Positions 1-10,060 of a stretch of 64,000 bases of DNA are shown piece by piece (position 1 is the stretch's first letter; each line of letters starts with the position of its first letter). The stretch spans positions 19,560-83,559 of the forward strand of contig CAZGSL010000006.1 in NCBI GenBank assembly GCA_964528445.1, in the 5' to 3' direction. The notes beneath the pieces were generated by a model that worked only from the letters and a program-made list of their open reading frames with translations, made no database searches and was not told the origin of the DNA. Source of the DNA: JAXHMM01 sp964528445 (GTDB lineage Bacteria; Bacteroidota; Rhodothermia; Balneolales; Balneolaceae). The translations under genes were made by a program, and so were the position numbers.

Positions 1-351
1 CGGGTCAACGACATCGAGCGGGCCGAGGAGTTTTACGGGGAGATCCTGGGCTTCGAGCAGGTCCGCAAGATGGGAAGAAGCATGGCGGTCTACCGGGTGG
101 GGGAAGAGGACACCCTCGTGCTGGTGGAGGCCGAAACCAGCTACGATCCCACCTCGCGCGATTACCGGGTGGATCATTTCGGGTTCTTTGTGGATTCTCC
201 CGACCGCGTGGACGAACTGGCCGACTACTTCCGGGAGCGGGAGGTAACCATCATGAGCGGTCCGGCGAACCGCAAAAGGGGGCGTTTTGTCTTCATTTCC
301 GATCCGGACGGCAACATGATCGAAATCTTCTACGAGGAGGATGAAGAATGA
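1..351 (+). CDS. VOC-family (glyoxalase/dioxygenase fold) protein, 5' end outside window
   Basis: The frame is open from base 1 and ends at TGA 349-351, so only the C-terminal 116 codons are present. It begins inside the typical helix of a VOC module (VNDIERAEEFYGEILGFE) and ends with the family signature SDPDGNMIEIFYEE, whose glutamate normally binds the metal. An ATG at 70 lies inside the domain and is not a credible start. Known family members are glyoxalase I, fosfomycin resistance proteins and ring-cleaving dioxygenases; the substrate here cannot be told. It sits 147 bp upstream of grpE on the same strand, with a promoter-like box between, so it is probably a separate unit. Confidence 0.8.
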   Translation, partial: RVNDIERAEEFYGEILGFEQVRKMGRSMAVYRVGEEDTLVLVEAETSYDPTSRDYRVDHFGFFVDSPDRVDELADYFREREVTIMSGPANRKRGRFVFISDPDGNMIEIFYEEDEE

Positions 352-395
352 TCGCACCGACACCCGGCCGTTTCAGGGTTCTGCGTAATATTGCG

Positions 396-403
396 TAACT
401 TTG
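396..403 (+). promoter_or_regulatory. Candidate -7 box upstream of grpE-dnaJ
   Basis: TAACTTTG matches the Bacteroidetes -7 consensus TAnnTTTG exactly. A weak -33 partner (TTTC at 371-374) lies 21 bases upstream. The predicted leader before grpE is about 90 nt. No CIRCE inverted repeat is present in the 352-498 gap, so HrcA control of grpE-dnaJ from here is not supported. Confidence 0.4.
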
Positions 404-498
404 GCAGGCAGGATGTCCTCAGAGGCCGGTGGCATGTTATTTGCATTATCAAGACTGTTTGAGACAACCGGAACAGAGAAGATTTAACGACTTCGTAC

Positions 499-1155
499 AT
501 GAGCGAATCCAGAAAACAGGAAGAGATGGAAGAGCGGGAATCCCGCGAGGCGACGGCCGAAAAGGAGAAACGAGAGACTGCAGAGGGGGACGAAGAGCGC
601 CCGGGGGAGGAGAGCCGCTCCGGGGAGGAAGCCCCCGAAGAGGAGGTGGAATACGAGGAACTGGACGAATCGGAACTGATCGACCTGCTTGCCGAACGCG
701 ACCGGCGGATCGGCGAGCTGGAGCAGCAGGTTTCCGAAATGAAGGAGGTCCACCTGCGCAAGGCGGCGGAGCTGGAGAACTACCGCAAGAGGGTGCAGCG
801 CGAGCGGGCCCAGATCTACGAGACGGCCAAGGCAAACGCGCTGGAGGATTTCCTCTCGGTCAACGACGACCTGCGCCGTACCCTGGAGGCGGCGGATGAT
901 CTGGAGGTGAACGATACCTTTATGGAGGGCGTCACCCTCGTTGCCGAAAAATTCGAGGAAGTGCTCCGGAAGCACGGCGTGGAGCGGATCGACGAGGAGA
1001 TGGTCCCCTTCGACGTGGACCTGCATGACGCCATGATGCGGCGAAAACCCGAAGACGAGGATATCGAGAGCGACATGGTGCTCAAGGTGGTCGAAAACGG
1101 CTACCGGCTCGGAGACCGCACCATCCGGCACGCGAAAGTAATCGTAAGCGAGTAA
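499..1155 (+). CDS. grpE: Nucleotide exchange factor GrpE
   Basis: 218-residue protein that releases ADP from DnaK in the DnaK-DnaJ-GrpE chaperone cycle in the cytoplasm. The first 75 residues are very acidic and low in complexity, followed by a long coiled coil (roughly 80-125, [20 protein letters not shown]) and the C-terminal beta domain, which ends with the family pattern [18 protein letters not shown]. The length is at the upper end for GrpE because of the acidic N-terminal tail, which is common in halophiles. dnaJ follows after 16 bases, so the two are surely co-transcribed. dnaK is not in the window. Confidence 0.97.
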   Translation: MSESRKQEEMEERESREATAEKEKRETAEGDEERPGEESRSGEEAPEEEVEYEELDESELIDLLAERDRRIGELEQQVSEMKEVHLRKAAELENYRKRVQRERAQIYETAKANALEDFLSVNDDLRRTLEAADDLEVNDTFMEGVTLVAEKFEEVLRKHGVERIDEEMVPFDVDLHDAMMRRKPEDEDIESDMVLKVVENGYRLGDRTIRHAKVIVSE

Positions 1156-1171
1156 AGGGCAAAACCTCTCT

Positions 1172-2341
<1,170 letters not shown>

Positions 2342-2347
2342 ACCCGG

Positions 2348-2378
2348 CCCGCCGGACTGGCTGGCCAGCCGCGGCGGG
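2348..2378. terminator. Hairpin between convergent dnaJ and SDR genes
   Basis: CCCGCCG (2348-2354) pairs with CGGCGGG (2372-2378) and encloses the perfect palindrome GGCTGGCCAGCC (2359-2370). It occupies nearly all of the 38-bp gap between two convergent stop codons. There is no U-run on either side, so it may block read-through or protect 3' ends rather than act as a classical intrinsic terminator. Confidence 0.5.
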
Positions 2379-2379
2379 A

Positions 2380-3162
2380 TCAGCCGGAGTCCTGCAGCAG
2401 GCGTACTGCCTTCCTGATCAGCCATCGCGGCGCCAGCCGCCTCAGCTGCACGGATATCTTGTTGGAGAGACCATGCACGGCCACGGTTTTTCCCTTCATC
2501 ATCTGCCTGAAGCCGTACCGGGCCACCTCGCGGGGGGAGGCCACCGGGGAGAGCTTGAAGAGGCGGGAGTCGTGCATGTCGGCCCGCTCCTGGAAACCGC
2601 TGCGGGTGGGGCCCGGGCAGAGAGCGGTGACGGTGACGCCGGATCCCTTCAGCTCCTCGGAGAGCGCTTCCGAGAAGGCCACCACGTAGTTTTTGGTGGC
2701 GTAGTAGACGCTCATCAGGGGACCCGGGTAGAAGCCCGCGGTCGAGGCGATGTTCATCACGCGGCCGTGTCCACGTCGAACCATGGGAGGAAGAAACAGG
2801 TGGGTCAGGCGCGTAAGGGAGGTGATGTTGAGCCGGATCATCGCTTCCTGTTTTTTCCAGTCCGAATCCCGGAACGGTCCGGAATCCCCGATCCCAGCGT
2901 TATTGACGAGGTATTCGATCTCGATATCCTTGTTTTGTAATTTCCGGTACAGACGTTTGGGGGATTCCGGATCGGAGAGATCGGCCGGCAGCACCAGGGC
3001 CTCGATGCCGTGGCTCTCCCCCGCTTCTCTTTTTAGCTCGCGCAGTTTTTCCTCGCTCCGGGCCACCAGCACCAGGTCATGGCCTTGGGCGGCGTAGACG
3101 AGGGCCAGCTCCCTTCCGATTCCTCCCGAGGCGCCGGTGATCAGTGCCGTCGGTCTCTTCAT
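2380..3162 (-). CDS. Short-chain dehydrogenase/reductase (classical SDR)
   Basis: 260-residue NAD(P)-dependent oxidoreductase. Visible SDR marks are the cofactor loop TGASGGIG at residues 9-16, NNAG at 87-90, catalytic Ser140, and Tyr153-xxx-Lys157 (YYATK). An Arg at position 35 after the second strand (VARSEEK) suggests NADPH preference. The C-terminal half resembles the DltE/YqjQ-like SDRs that act on lipids or short acyl substrates, but the substrate is not evident. It lies 46 bp downstream of purE on the same strand, so it is probably the last gene of a purK-purE-SDR unit with no obvious functional link. Confidence 0.9.
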   Translation of the reverse strand: MKRPTALITGASGGIGRELALVYAAQGHDLVLVARSEEKLRELKREAGESHGIEALVLPADLSDPESPKRLYRKLQNKDIEIEYLVNNAGIGDSGPFRDSDWKKQEAMIRLNITSLTRLTHLFLPPMVRRGHGRVMNIASTAGFYPGPLMSVYYATKNYVVAFSEALSEELKGSGVTVTALCPGPTRSGFQERADMHDSRLFKLSPVASPREVARYGFRQMMKGKTVAVHGLSNKISVQLRRLAPRWLIRKAVRLLQDSG

Positions 3163-3208
3163 AGGAGTCTCCGTTTGGCCGTTTCCGTGCCCGGCTGCGG
3201 GTAGCGAT

Positions 3209-3700
3209 TCAGGTGAGATTTTTGGTTTTCTCCTTCGAGTCTTCCGCCATCCGGCGGCGGTACCCGTTCAGGCGTCCGGCGATATCCTCGTCTTCCATCC
3301 CCAGCATGCGCGCGGCCAGCAGGCCCGCGTTGCCCGCCTTGCCGATAGCCACGGTGGCCACCGGTACGCCGGGAGGCATCTGCACGATGGAGTAGAGGCT
3401 GTCCACCCCGCTGAGCGTGCTGGTCTTGACCGGAACGCCGATGACCGGCAGGGTGGTGTGGGCGGCGGTCATGCCCGGCAGGTGCGCCGCACCCCCCGCC
3501 CCGGCGATAATCACCTTGAGTCCACGGTCCCTGGCGGTACGGCCGTATTCGGCCATCACGTCGGGGGTCCGGTGGGCGGAGACCACCCGTTTTTCGTAGG
3601 GAATATCGAACTCGTCCAGTATCTCGCAGGCCGCCTTCATGGTGGGCCAGTCGCTGTCGCTGCCCATGATGACGCCGACCAGGGGTTGGTTGTCGCTCAT
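3209..3700 (-). CDS. purE: N5-carboxyaminoimidazole ribonucleotide mutase PurE
   Basis: 163-residue class I PurE, converting N5-CAIR to CAIR in de novo purine synthesis. Family motifs GSDSDW (residues 14-19), SAHRTP and [11 protein letters not shown] are all present. Pairing with purK just upstream on the same strand supports the two-step PurK/PurE route rather than a class II PurE. The last 20 residues are charged (DSKEKTKN) and lie outside the core domain. Confidence 0.97.
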   Translation of the reverse strand: MSDNQPLVGVIMGSDSDWPTMKAACEILDEFDIPYEKRVVSAHRTPDVMAEYGRTARDRGLKVIIAGAGGAAHLPGMTAAHTTLPVIGVPVKTSTLSGVDSLYSIVQMPPGVPVATVAIGKAGNAGLLAARMLGMEDEDIAGRLNGYRRRMAEDSKEKTKNLT

Positions 3701-3828
3701 GTGGTTGCCTTAGGGTCTTTTGTGGGTATTGCGGGGATCCGCCGATAACGGGAGCTTCCGGCTGCGGCATATTATGCAGCGGGACTACCTGCAATAAACC
3801 GACTCCCGGGGAAAGTTACAATTCGGGC

Positions 3829-4998
3829 TCAGATCTCGATGCGGGCGGCCGCCTCCCGCGCCCTCCGGTAGGTCTCGGCGGCGTCTTCTCCCAGCAGGGT
3901 GAAATGTCCCATCTTGCGTCCCGGCCTGCTGTCCAGTTTGCCGTAGACGTGCAGGTGTCCGTCGCTCGTCTTCATCGCCCCCCGGGCATGGTCCACCTGC
4001 GCCGGACGTTCGCGGGTGCCGAGCAGGTTGATCATGGCGACCGAGGGCGCCCGCAGGGAGGCGTCCCCCAGGGGCAGTCCGGCGACCGCCCGCACGTGGT
4101 TTTCGAACTGGGAGGTGACGCACCCCTCGATGGTGTAGTGCCCGGAGTTGTGGGGGCGCGGGGCGGATTCGTTGAGCAGCAGCTCCCCGTCGGATTTCAG
4201 GAAAAACTCGTAGGCGAAGATGCCCCTCCCGTCGATCGCCTCGGTGGCGGCAACGGCCAGCTCGCGGGCGCGGGAGCGGATGGCTTCGGGGACCGGAGCG
4301 GGAGAGCGGACGGCCACGCAGATGTGGTTCTCCTGCACGGTTTCGCAGCAGGGATAGACCACCGTACCGGATTCGTTGCGGGCCACCTGCACCGCCAGCT
4401 CGCGGGTGAAATCCACGAACGCCTCCGCCACAATATCGTGTCCGCCGCCGCCGAGCCGCCGGAAGGCCTCGACGGCCTCCTCCGGGCCGTCCACCGTCTC
4501 GTTTCCGTAGCCGTCGTATCCTCCCTTGGAGGATTTCAGCAGGTAGGGCCAGCCGTGTCTGTTCCCGAACTCCTCCAGCTCCTTCCGGTTGCCCACCAGC
4601 GCGTAGGGCGTGACCGGGATGCCCGCCTCCTCGAAGGTCTGTTTCTCGATCAGCTTGTTTTCGATCAGGGCAAAGCTTTCGGGCGTGGGATAGAGGGGAG
4701 TGCCGCTGCGGTCCCGCGCCTCCCGGAGCACCCCGGAGTCGATGAACTCGTTTTCCAGGGTCATTACGTGGCATTCGGCGCCAAACTCCGCCAGGTCGTC
4801 AGCCGACGTAAACGAGCCGGACCGGGAAAAGGGGGTCATGAACTGCACCGGCTCGTTCTCGGGGCGATCGGAAAAAACGCCCACCTGCATGCCGAAGCGG
4901 AACGCCTGGAGAGCGGACATCCGGGCGAGCTGTCCGGCGCCGAGAAAACCGACGCGGTAGCGGGCGGAGAGGGGATTGGTGGAATCGGACACGTTCAT
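3829..4998 (-). CDS. purK: N5-carboxyaminoimidazole ribonucleotide synthase PurK
   Basis: 389-residue ATP-grasp enzyme that carboxylates AIR with bicarbonate and ATP. The chosen ATG at 4998 gives MNVSDSTNPLSARYRVGFLG followed by AGQLARM, the conserved PurK N-terminus; the frame stays open further upstream but that extension has no PurK-like sequence and crosses the promoter. The ATP-grasp domain includes the KSSKGGYDGYGN loop, and the C-terminal part contains APRPHNSGHYT and the YGK segment. The 128 bp between purK and purE hold no gene. A good Bacteroidetes-type promoter lies directly upstream. Confidence 0.96.
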   Translation of the reverse strand: MNVSDSTNPLSARYRVGFLGAGQLARMSALQAFRFGMQVGVFSDRPENEPVQFMTPFSRSGSFTSADDLAEFGAECHVMTLENEFIDSGVLREARDRSGTPLYPTPESFALIENKLIEKQTFEEAGIPVTPYALVGNRKELEEFGNRHGWPYLLKSSKGGYDGYGNETVDGPEEAVEAFRRLGGGGHDIVAEAFVDFTRELAVQVARNESGTVVYPCCETVQENHICVAVRSPAPVPEAIRSRARELAVAATEAIDGRGIFAYEFFLKSDGELLLNESAPRPHNSGHYTIEGCVTSQFENHVRAVAGLPLGDASLRAPSVAMINLLGTRERPAQVDHARGAMKTSDGHLHVYGKLDSRPGRKMGHFTLLGEDAAETYRRAREAAARIEI

Positions 4999-5026
4999 GC
5001 GGTTTAGGTTGCCTGTTTCCGTAGCG

Positions 5027-5059
5027 CAAATATAGCCTATTGGCGAGAGAAGTAGCAAA
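5027..5059 (-). promoter_or_regulatory. Promoter for purK-purE (Bacteroidetes type)
   Basis: Reading on the minus strand, TTTG (5059-5056) is followed 21 bases later by TATATTTG (5034-5027), an exact match to the -33 TTTG / -7 TAnnTTTG pair. The predicted start of transcription is about 20 nt before the chosen purK ATG, which also supports that start. Confidence 0.65.
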
Positions 5060-5167
5060 GACCGGTTACTTTTCCCTGCCACATGTTGTATTTTACATCC
5101 GCGGAGCGACACGACCCGCGGCTGCCTCGCGGCAGACGCCAATGTAAGCACGGAAGAGATCCCTGTC

Positions 5168-6250
5168 ATGGATATCGAAGCCAAACTGGAACAGGTTAAG
5201 GAACGGTTCGAGGAGGTCACCGCCGCCATGAGCGATCCGGCGGTGTACGACAATCCCGACCGCTATACCGAGCTCACCAAGGAGCACAGCGAGCTGAAGG
5301 AGCTGGTGGATGACTACGAGCGGTGGAAGTCCATCAAAAACCAGATCGAGGGCAACCGCGAGCTGATAGCGGACGGGGAGGATGCCGAGATCACCGAGAT
5401 GGCCGAGGAGGAGATCGGTGAGCTCAAGCCGAAACTGGAGGAGCTGGAGGAGGCCATCAAGCAGAAGCTGATTCCCAAGGACCCCGACGACACCAAAGAC
5501 GTGATTGTGGAGATCCGCGCCGGGACCGGGGGCGACGAGGCCGCCATTTTCGCCGGCGACCTGTTCGAGATGTACCGGCGATACGCCGACAGGGTGGGAT
5601 GGAAGCTCAACGTGATGAACCTGAGCGAAGGCGACCACGGCGGATTCAAGGAGATCGTGTTCGGGCTGGAGGGAGACGAGGTCTATTCCAGGATGAAATA
5701 CGAGAGCGGGGTGCACCGCGTGCAGCGGGTGCCCGAGACCGAGACGCAGGGGCGGGTGCACACCTCGGCCGCCACGGTGGCGGTGCTGCCCGAAGCCGAG
5801 GAGGTGGATATTGATATCAACAAGGCCGACCTGCGTATCGACACCTTCCGGGCCAGCGGGGCCGGGGGACAGCATGTGAACAAGACCGACTCCGCCATCC
5901 GGATCACCCACCAGCCCTCGGGGGTGGTCGTGGAGTGCCAGCAGGAGCGTTCGCAGCACCAGAACAAGGAGAGGGCGATGACCATGCTCCGCAGCAAGCT
6001 CTACGAGATGGAGGAGGAGAAGCAGCGGAGGAAACGGGCGGCCGAGCGCAAGAGCCAGATTTCAACGGGCGACCGCAGTGCGAAGATCCGCACCTACAAC
6101 TTCCCGCAGAGCCGTCTGACCGACCATCGCATCAATCTCACCCTCTACAACCTGGAGGATATCATGAAGGGCGAGATCGGGGAGATCATCGAGGCCCTGA
6201 GGGTACAGGACAACCTCGACAAGCTCAACGCGGTCATGGAGGAGGCCTGA
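5168..6250 (+). CDS. prfA: Peptide chain release factor 1
   Basis: 360-residue RF1, terminating translation at UAA and UAG. The codon-recognition tripeptide position reads PET (189-191), which fits the RF1 PxT form and not the RF2 SPF form. The peptidyl-tRNA hydrolysis loop GGQ is at 233-235 within RASGAGGQHVNKTDSA. There is no in-frame stop or frameshift site of the kind RF2 uses. It is divergent from purK and convergent with pckA, only 8 bp away, so it looks monocistronic. Confidence 0.97.
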   Translation: MDIEAKLEQVKERFEEVTAAMSDPAVYDNPDRYTELTKEHSELKELVDDYERWKSIKNQIEGNRELIADGEDAEITEMAEEEIGELKPKLEELEEAIKQKLIPKDPDDTKDVIVEIRAGTGGDEAAIFAGDLFEMYRRYADRVGWKLNVMNLSEGDHGGFKEIVFGLEGDEVYSRMKYESGVHRVQRVPETETQGRVHTSAATVAVLPEAEEVDIDINKADLRIDTFRASGAGGQHVNKTDSAIRITHQPSGVVVECQQERSQHQNKERAMTMLRSKLYEMEEEKQRRKRAAERKSQISTGDRSAKIRTYNFPQSRLTDHRINLTLYNLEDIMKGEIGEIIEALRVQDNLDKLNAVMEEA

Positions 6251-6258
6251 GTTGAGAC

Positions 6259-7857
6259 TTAGGACGAAGGTCCCGCCTCGATCAGCTCCTTGCTCGCCTC
6301 GTCTTCGAACTGCCGGAAGTTCTCCCTGAACATATCCGCCAGTTTCCGCGCCCGCTCGTCGTATGCGTCGGTATTGTCCCAGGTGGCACGCGGCGTAAGC
6401 AGATCGTTCGGTATGCCGTCCACGCTTTGGGGAACGCCGATGCCGAAGACCGGATCGGCCTTGAAGTCGGCGCCCTCCAGATTTCCGTCGAGTGCCTCGC
6501 TCAGCATCCGCCGGGTATGCTTCAGCCTGATCCGGTGACCCGTCCCGTAGGGCCCGCCCGTCCAGCCGGTGTTGATGAGCCAGACGCTGGCATCGTGGTC
6601 GCGAATCTTGTCGGCGAGCAGCCGGGCGTAGACGGTGGGATGCAGCGGCATGAACGGCGCGCCGAAACAGGCCGAAAAGGTGGCCTGCGGCTCGGTGACC
6701 CCCCGCTCCGTACCGGCCACCTTGGCGGTGTAGCCGCTGATGAAGTGGTACATCGCCTGTTCGGGGGAGAGCTTGGAGATGGGAGGAAGTACCCCGAAGG
6801 CGTCGCAGGTCAGAAAAATGACATTGCTGGGATGGGTGCCCCGTCCCGCCTCGCTGGCGTTGGGGATGTACTCGATGGGGTAGGAGCAGCGGGTGTTCTG
6901 GGTGTAGCTCACGTCCTCGAAATCCGGGCTCCGGTTCTCGTCCAGCACCACGTTCTCTAGTATGGTGCCCGGCATTTTGGTGGTGGCGTAGATTAGCGGT
7001 TCGCCCTCCTCGGAGAGGTTGATGGTTTTGGCGTAGCAGCCGCCCTCGATGTTGAATACGCCCTCGTCGCTCCAGCCGTGCTCGTCGTCCCCGATCAGGA
7101 TCCGGTCGGGATCGGAGGAGAGGGTGGTCTTGCCGGTGCCCGACAGGCCGAAAAATACGGCGGTTTCGCCCTCCTCGTTCATATTGGCCGAGCAGTGCAT
7201 GGCCATGACGTCGTTTTTGGGCAGCAGGTAATTCATGACGGAGAAGATGCCTTTTTTCACCTCCCCGGAGTAGAGCGTACCTCCTATCAGGATAATCTTC
7301 TTGTCGAAGTGCACAAAAATGAACGTCTCCGACCGGGTGCCGTCCTCCTCCGGATCGGCCTTGAAATTGGGTGCGGCCAGTACGGTGAAGTCGGGTTCGT
7401 GATCCTCCAGCTCTCCGCGGGAGGGGCGGATAAACATGTTGTGGGCGAAGAGCCCGTGGTAGGCGGCCTCGCTGACCACGCGGACGTTGAGCCGGTGGGC
7501 CGGCTCGGCCCCTGCGTAGCAGTCCTTGATGTAGAGTTTCTTGTCTGACAGATAATCGGTAACCTTGTCGTAGAGCCGGTTGAAAGTGGCTTCGTCCACG
7601 GGCTGATTGATCTCTCCCCAGTCGATGTCGTCGTGAATGGAGGGCAGGTCCACGATGTATTTATCCTCGGGCGAGCGGCCTGTGTACTTGCCCGTCAGCA
7701 CCCGCAGGGCATAGTCGCGGGTGAGAATCGCCTCGCCGTTTCCGATCGCCTCCTCGTAAAGTTCGGGGGGCGTTAAATTCCAGAGGGTATTATCATTATC
7801 TTCCAGGCCTAGGTATTCCAGTCCGACGGAACTGCGAGGATGTGATTGGTTACTCAT
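6259..7857 (-). CDS. pckA: Phosphoenolpyruvate carboxykinase (ATP)
   Basis: 532-residue ATP-dependent PEPCK, catalysing oxaloacetate + ATP to PEP + CO2 + ADP, the entry to gluconeogenesis. The P-loop GLSGTGKTT is at 237-245, the second nucleotide/metal motif LIGDDEHGW at about 254-262, and the oxaloacetate-binding arginine region TGRSPEDKY at 59-67. The start at 7857 (MSNQSHPRSS) is chosen because a further 28 in-frame upstream residues are hydrophobic and unlike PEPCK. The 110 bp upstream contain a 7/8 match to the -7 box (TCTATTTG on the minus strand). Confidence 0.96.
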   Translation of the reverse strand: MSNQSHPRSSVGLEYLGLEDNDNTLWNLTPPELYEEAIGNGEAILTRDYALRVLTGKYTGRSPEDKYIVDLPSIHDDIDWGEINQPVDEATFNRLYDKVTDYLSDKKLYIKDCYAGAEPAHRLNVRVVSEAAYHGLFAHNMFIRPSRGELEDHEPDFTVLAAPNFKADPEEDGTRSETFIFVHFDKKIILIGGTLYSGEVKKGIFSVMNYLLPKNDVMAMHCSANMNEEGETAVFFGLSGTGKTTLSSDPDRILIGDDEHGWSDEGVFNIEGGCYAKTINLSEEGEPLIYATTKMPGTILENVVLDENRSPDFEDVSYTQNTRCSYPIEYIPNASEAGRGTHPSNVIFLTCDAFGVLPPISKLSPEQAMYHFISGYTAKVAGTERGVTEPQATFSACFGAPFMPLHPTVYARLLADKIRDHDASVWLINTGWTGGPYGTGHRIRLKHTRRMLSEALDGNLEGADFKADPVFGIGVPQSVDGIPNDLLTPRATWDNTDAYDERARKLADMFRENFRQFEDEASKELIEAGPSS

Positions 7858-7967
7858 CAGAAATTTGAGACGGTTTTTGGTTTTGTCGATTAAAAAAATG
7901 CTCCAAATAGAGCGTGTTAGTATACGAATAATTATGGTCAATATGAGAGCTTCAAACGGTTCGCAAA

Positions 7968-8834
7968 ATGGAAAATAAGTCGCTCTCTTTGGCGCTTGTT
8001 CAGCATGCCTGCACCGGGGATCCCGGAGAAAACCTGGAGCGCGCCTGCCGGCTGGTCGAGGAGGCTGCCGGACGCGGCGCGAGCCTGGTCTGCCTGCAGG
8101 AACTGTTCCATACCACCTACTTCTGCCGGGAGATGGAGGAGCGCTATTTCGACTGGGCCGAGCCGGCGGACGGCCCCCTGGCCGGACGCCTCTGCGAACT
8201 GGCGGGGGACCTGGATATCACCCTGGTGGCGCCGTTTTTTGAGCGCCGGGCGCCGGGACTCTATCACAACGCCCTGATGGTGATCGGCCGGGAGGGAAAC
8301 CGCCGGGGCATCTATCGGAAGAAGCACATACCGGACGACCCGGGATTTTACGAAAAGTACTACTTCGCCCCGGGAGAAGATCCCTACCGCGTCTACGACA
8401 CCGGGCCGCTCCGCATCGGTCCGCTGATCTGCTGGGACCAGTGGTTCCCCGAGGCGGCGCGCATCACCGCTCTCAAGGGAGCCGAGCTGCTGATCTATCC
8501 CACGGCCATAGGCGCGCTGCCGGAAGAGGACGAAGAGACCGAACAGGCGTACCTGGAGGCGTGGACGACCATCCAGCGCAGCCACGCCATCGCCAACGGC
8601 TGCTTTGTCGCGGCGATCAACCGGGTCGGGACGGAGGGGGGCACCCGGTTCTGGGGACAATCGTTCGTGGCCGGGCCCTTCGGGGAGATCCTCGGCCGGG
8701 CGGGAACAGGGGAGGAGATTCTCCTGGTGGAGCTGGACCGGTCGGCCATCGAGCGACAGCGGCGGACCTGGCCCTTTTTCAGGGACCGCCGGATCGATAC
8801 CTATGCCCCCATTCTGAAGCGTTATGATGACTAG
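7968..8834 (+). CDS. aguB: N-carbamoylputrescine amidase (nitrilase superfamily)
   Basis: 288-residue carbon-nitrogen hydrolase that makes putrescine from N-carbamoylputrescine with release of CO2 and ammonia. The Glu-Lys-Cys triad is visible: Glu45 (LQELFHTTYF), Lys119 (RKKHIPDDPGFYEKYYF) and Cys155 (ICWDQWFPEAAR); the last two stretches are typical of the AguB subgroup. Its last 11 bases overlap the start of aguA, so the two are translationally coupled and form the agmatine-to-putrescine route. Confidence 0.95.
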   Translation: MENKSLSLALVQHACTGDPGENLERACRLVEEAAGRGASLVCLQELFHTTYFCREMEERYFDWAEPADGPLAGRLCELAGDLDITLVAPFFERRAPGLYHNALMVIGREGNRRGIYRKKHIPDDPGFYEKYYFAPGEDPYRVYDTGPLRIGPLICWDQWFPEAARITALKGAELLIYPTAIGALPEEDEETEQAYLEAWTTIQRSHAIANGCFVAAINRVGTEGGTRFWGQSFVAGPFGEILGRAGTGEEILLVELDRSAIERQRRTWPFFRDRRIDTYAPILKRYDD

Positions 8835-9927
8835 CACGTCGAAAACCCCCCGCGAGCTGGGCTACCGCATGCCCGCCGAGTGGCATCCCCACGCCGCCAC
8901 CCAGCTGCACTGGCCTTCCAACCGGGAGACCTGGCCGGGGGAGCGGCTGGATCGGGTGGAGGAGGTCTATGGGCGGATCCTGAGCGTATTGAGCTGCCGT
9001 GAGCCGGTCCACCTGCTGGTGTCCGGCCGGGAGGCGGAGGAGAGGGCCCGGAAAACGCTCAGCCGGTTTCCGGCGGAGGCCGGTCGTATTCACTGGCACC
9101 GCCGGCGGATAAACGACGTCTGGGCGCGGGACTGCGGACCCATTTTCGTGCGGAGGGAGGAGGCCTCCGGCGGGGAGTCTCCCGAATTTGCCCTGACCGA
9201 CTGGGAATACAACGCCTGGGGAGGCAAATACCCGCCGTGGGATGACGACAACGCCCTGCCGCGCTGGTTTGCCGACCGTTTCTCCATTCCCCGGTTCGAG
9301 GCGGGGATGGTGCTGGAGGGGGGCGCGGTCGAAACCGACGGAGAGGGAACCCTGATCACCACCGAATCGGTGCTGCTCAATCCCAACCGCAACCCGGAAA
9401 TGGACCGGTCCGATATAGAAAAGAGGCTCCGGGATTATCTGGGCGTGGAGAAGGTCATCTGGCTGGAGGAGGGACTGGCGGGGGACGACACCGACGGGCA
9501 CGTGGACGACCTTACCCGGTTCCTGGCGCCCGGCGTCCTCCTCACCGTGACCGCGGGGGAGGAAGACGTCAACCACCGGGTGCTGCAGCGCAACCTGGAA
9601 ATCCTGCGCTCCTCCACCGACGCCAAAGGGCGGGATTTTGCCATCGAAACGCTGCCGCTCCCGGAAACCCGCATCCGGGGGACCACGGTGGACGGGTCCG
9701 AACACGTTCCGGCCAGCTACGCCAACTTCTACCTGGCCAACGGCGCGGTGCTGGTGCCGCTCTACGACGATCCGAACGACGCGAAGGCCATGGATCTGTT
9801 TGCCCGGCGGTTTCCCGGTCGCGACATCGCCGGGATTCCCTGCTCCGACCTGGTGTGGGGACAGGGGTCCCTCCACTGCGTCACCCGGGAGCTCTACGGT
9901 ATCGATCCGGCATCGGCAAAAGATTAA
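8824..9927 (+). CDS. aguA: Agmatine deiminase
   Basis: 367-residue guanidino-group modifying enzyme (PPADI family) that converts agmatine to N-carbamoylputrescine. Recognisable elements are MPAEWHPHAATQLHWP near the N-terminus, NDVWARDCGPIF, GHVDDLTRF with the catalytic His-Asp pair, and the nucleophile Cys352 in GQGSLHCVTREL close to the C-terminus. Two adjacent ATGs (8824 and 8827) could both start it. An arginine decarboxylase to supply agmatine is not in the window. Confidence 0.95.
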   Translation: MMTSTSKTPRELGYRMPAEWHPHAATQLHWPSNRETWPGERLDRVEEVYGRILSVLSCREPVHLLVSGREAEERARKTLSRFPAEAGRIHWHRRRINDVWARDCGPIFVRREEASGGESPEFALTDWEYNAWGGKYPPWDDDNALPRWFADRFSIPRFEAGMVLEGGAVETDGEGTLITTESVLLNPNRNPEMDRSDIEKRLRDYLGVEKVIWLEEGLAGDDTDGHVDDLTRFLAPGVLLTVTAGEEDVNHRVLQRNLEILRSSTDAKGRDFAIETLPLPETRIRGTTVDGSEHVPASYANFYLANGAVLVPLYDDPNDAKAMDLFARRFPGRDIAGIPCSDLVWGQGSLHCVTRELYGIDPASAKD

Positions 9928-9947
9928 TAAAAGTCGCACATCTTTAA

Positions 9948-9955
9948 TATCTTTG
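9948..9955 (+). promoter_or_regulatory. Candidate -7 box for gatB
   Basis: TATCTTTG is an exact TAnnTTTG match located 20 bp after the aguA stop. No clear TTTG/TTG partner lies 17-23 bases upstream. If used, the gatB leader would be about 100 nt. Confidence 0.35.
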
Positions 9956-10060
9956 CCTTTCCCCTTCGCGATTTTGGGAGTGACCGTATTTGTGAGTGAC
10001 GCGGCTTTCGGGGCTCCCCGGAGCTCCCGCCGCGCTTTTTTAGAACGAATGGTGGATCAG

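Noticed and set aside
352..498. CIRCE operator for grpE-dnaJ
   Set aside because: No TTAGCACTC-N9-GAGTGCTAA-like inverted repeat in the gap.
5168..6250. Programmed frameshift in release factor gene
   Set aside because: The gene is RF1 (PxT motif) with a continuous frame; the RF2 autoregulatory frameshift does not apply.
8779..9939. Open frame of about 386 codons antisense to aguA
   Set aside because: Antisense to an intact agmatine deiminase; Pro/Arg/His-rich and without any recognisable motif.
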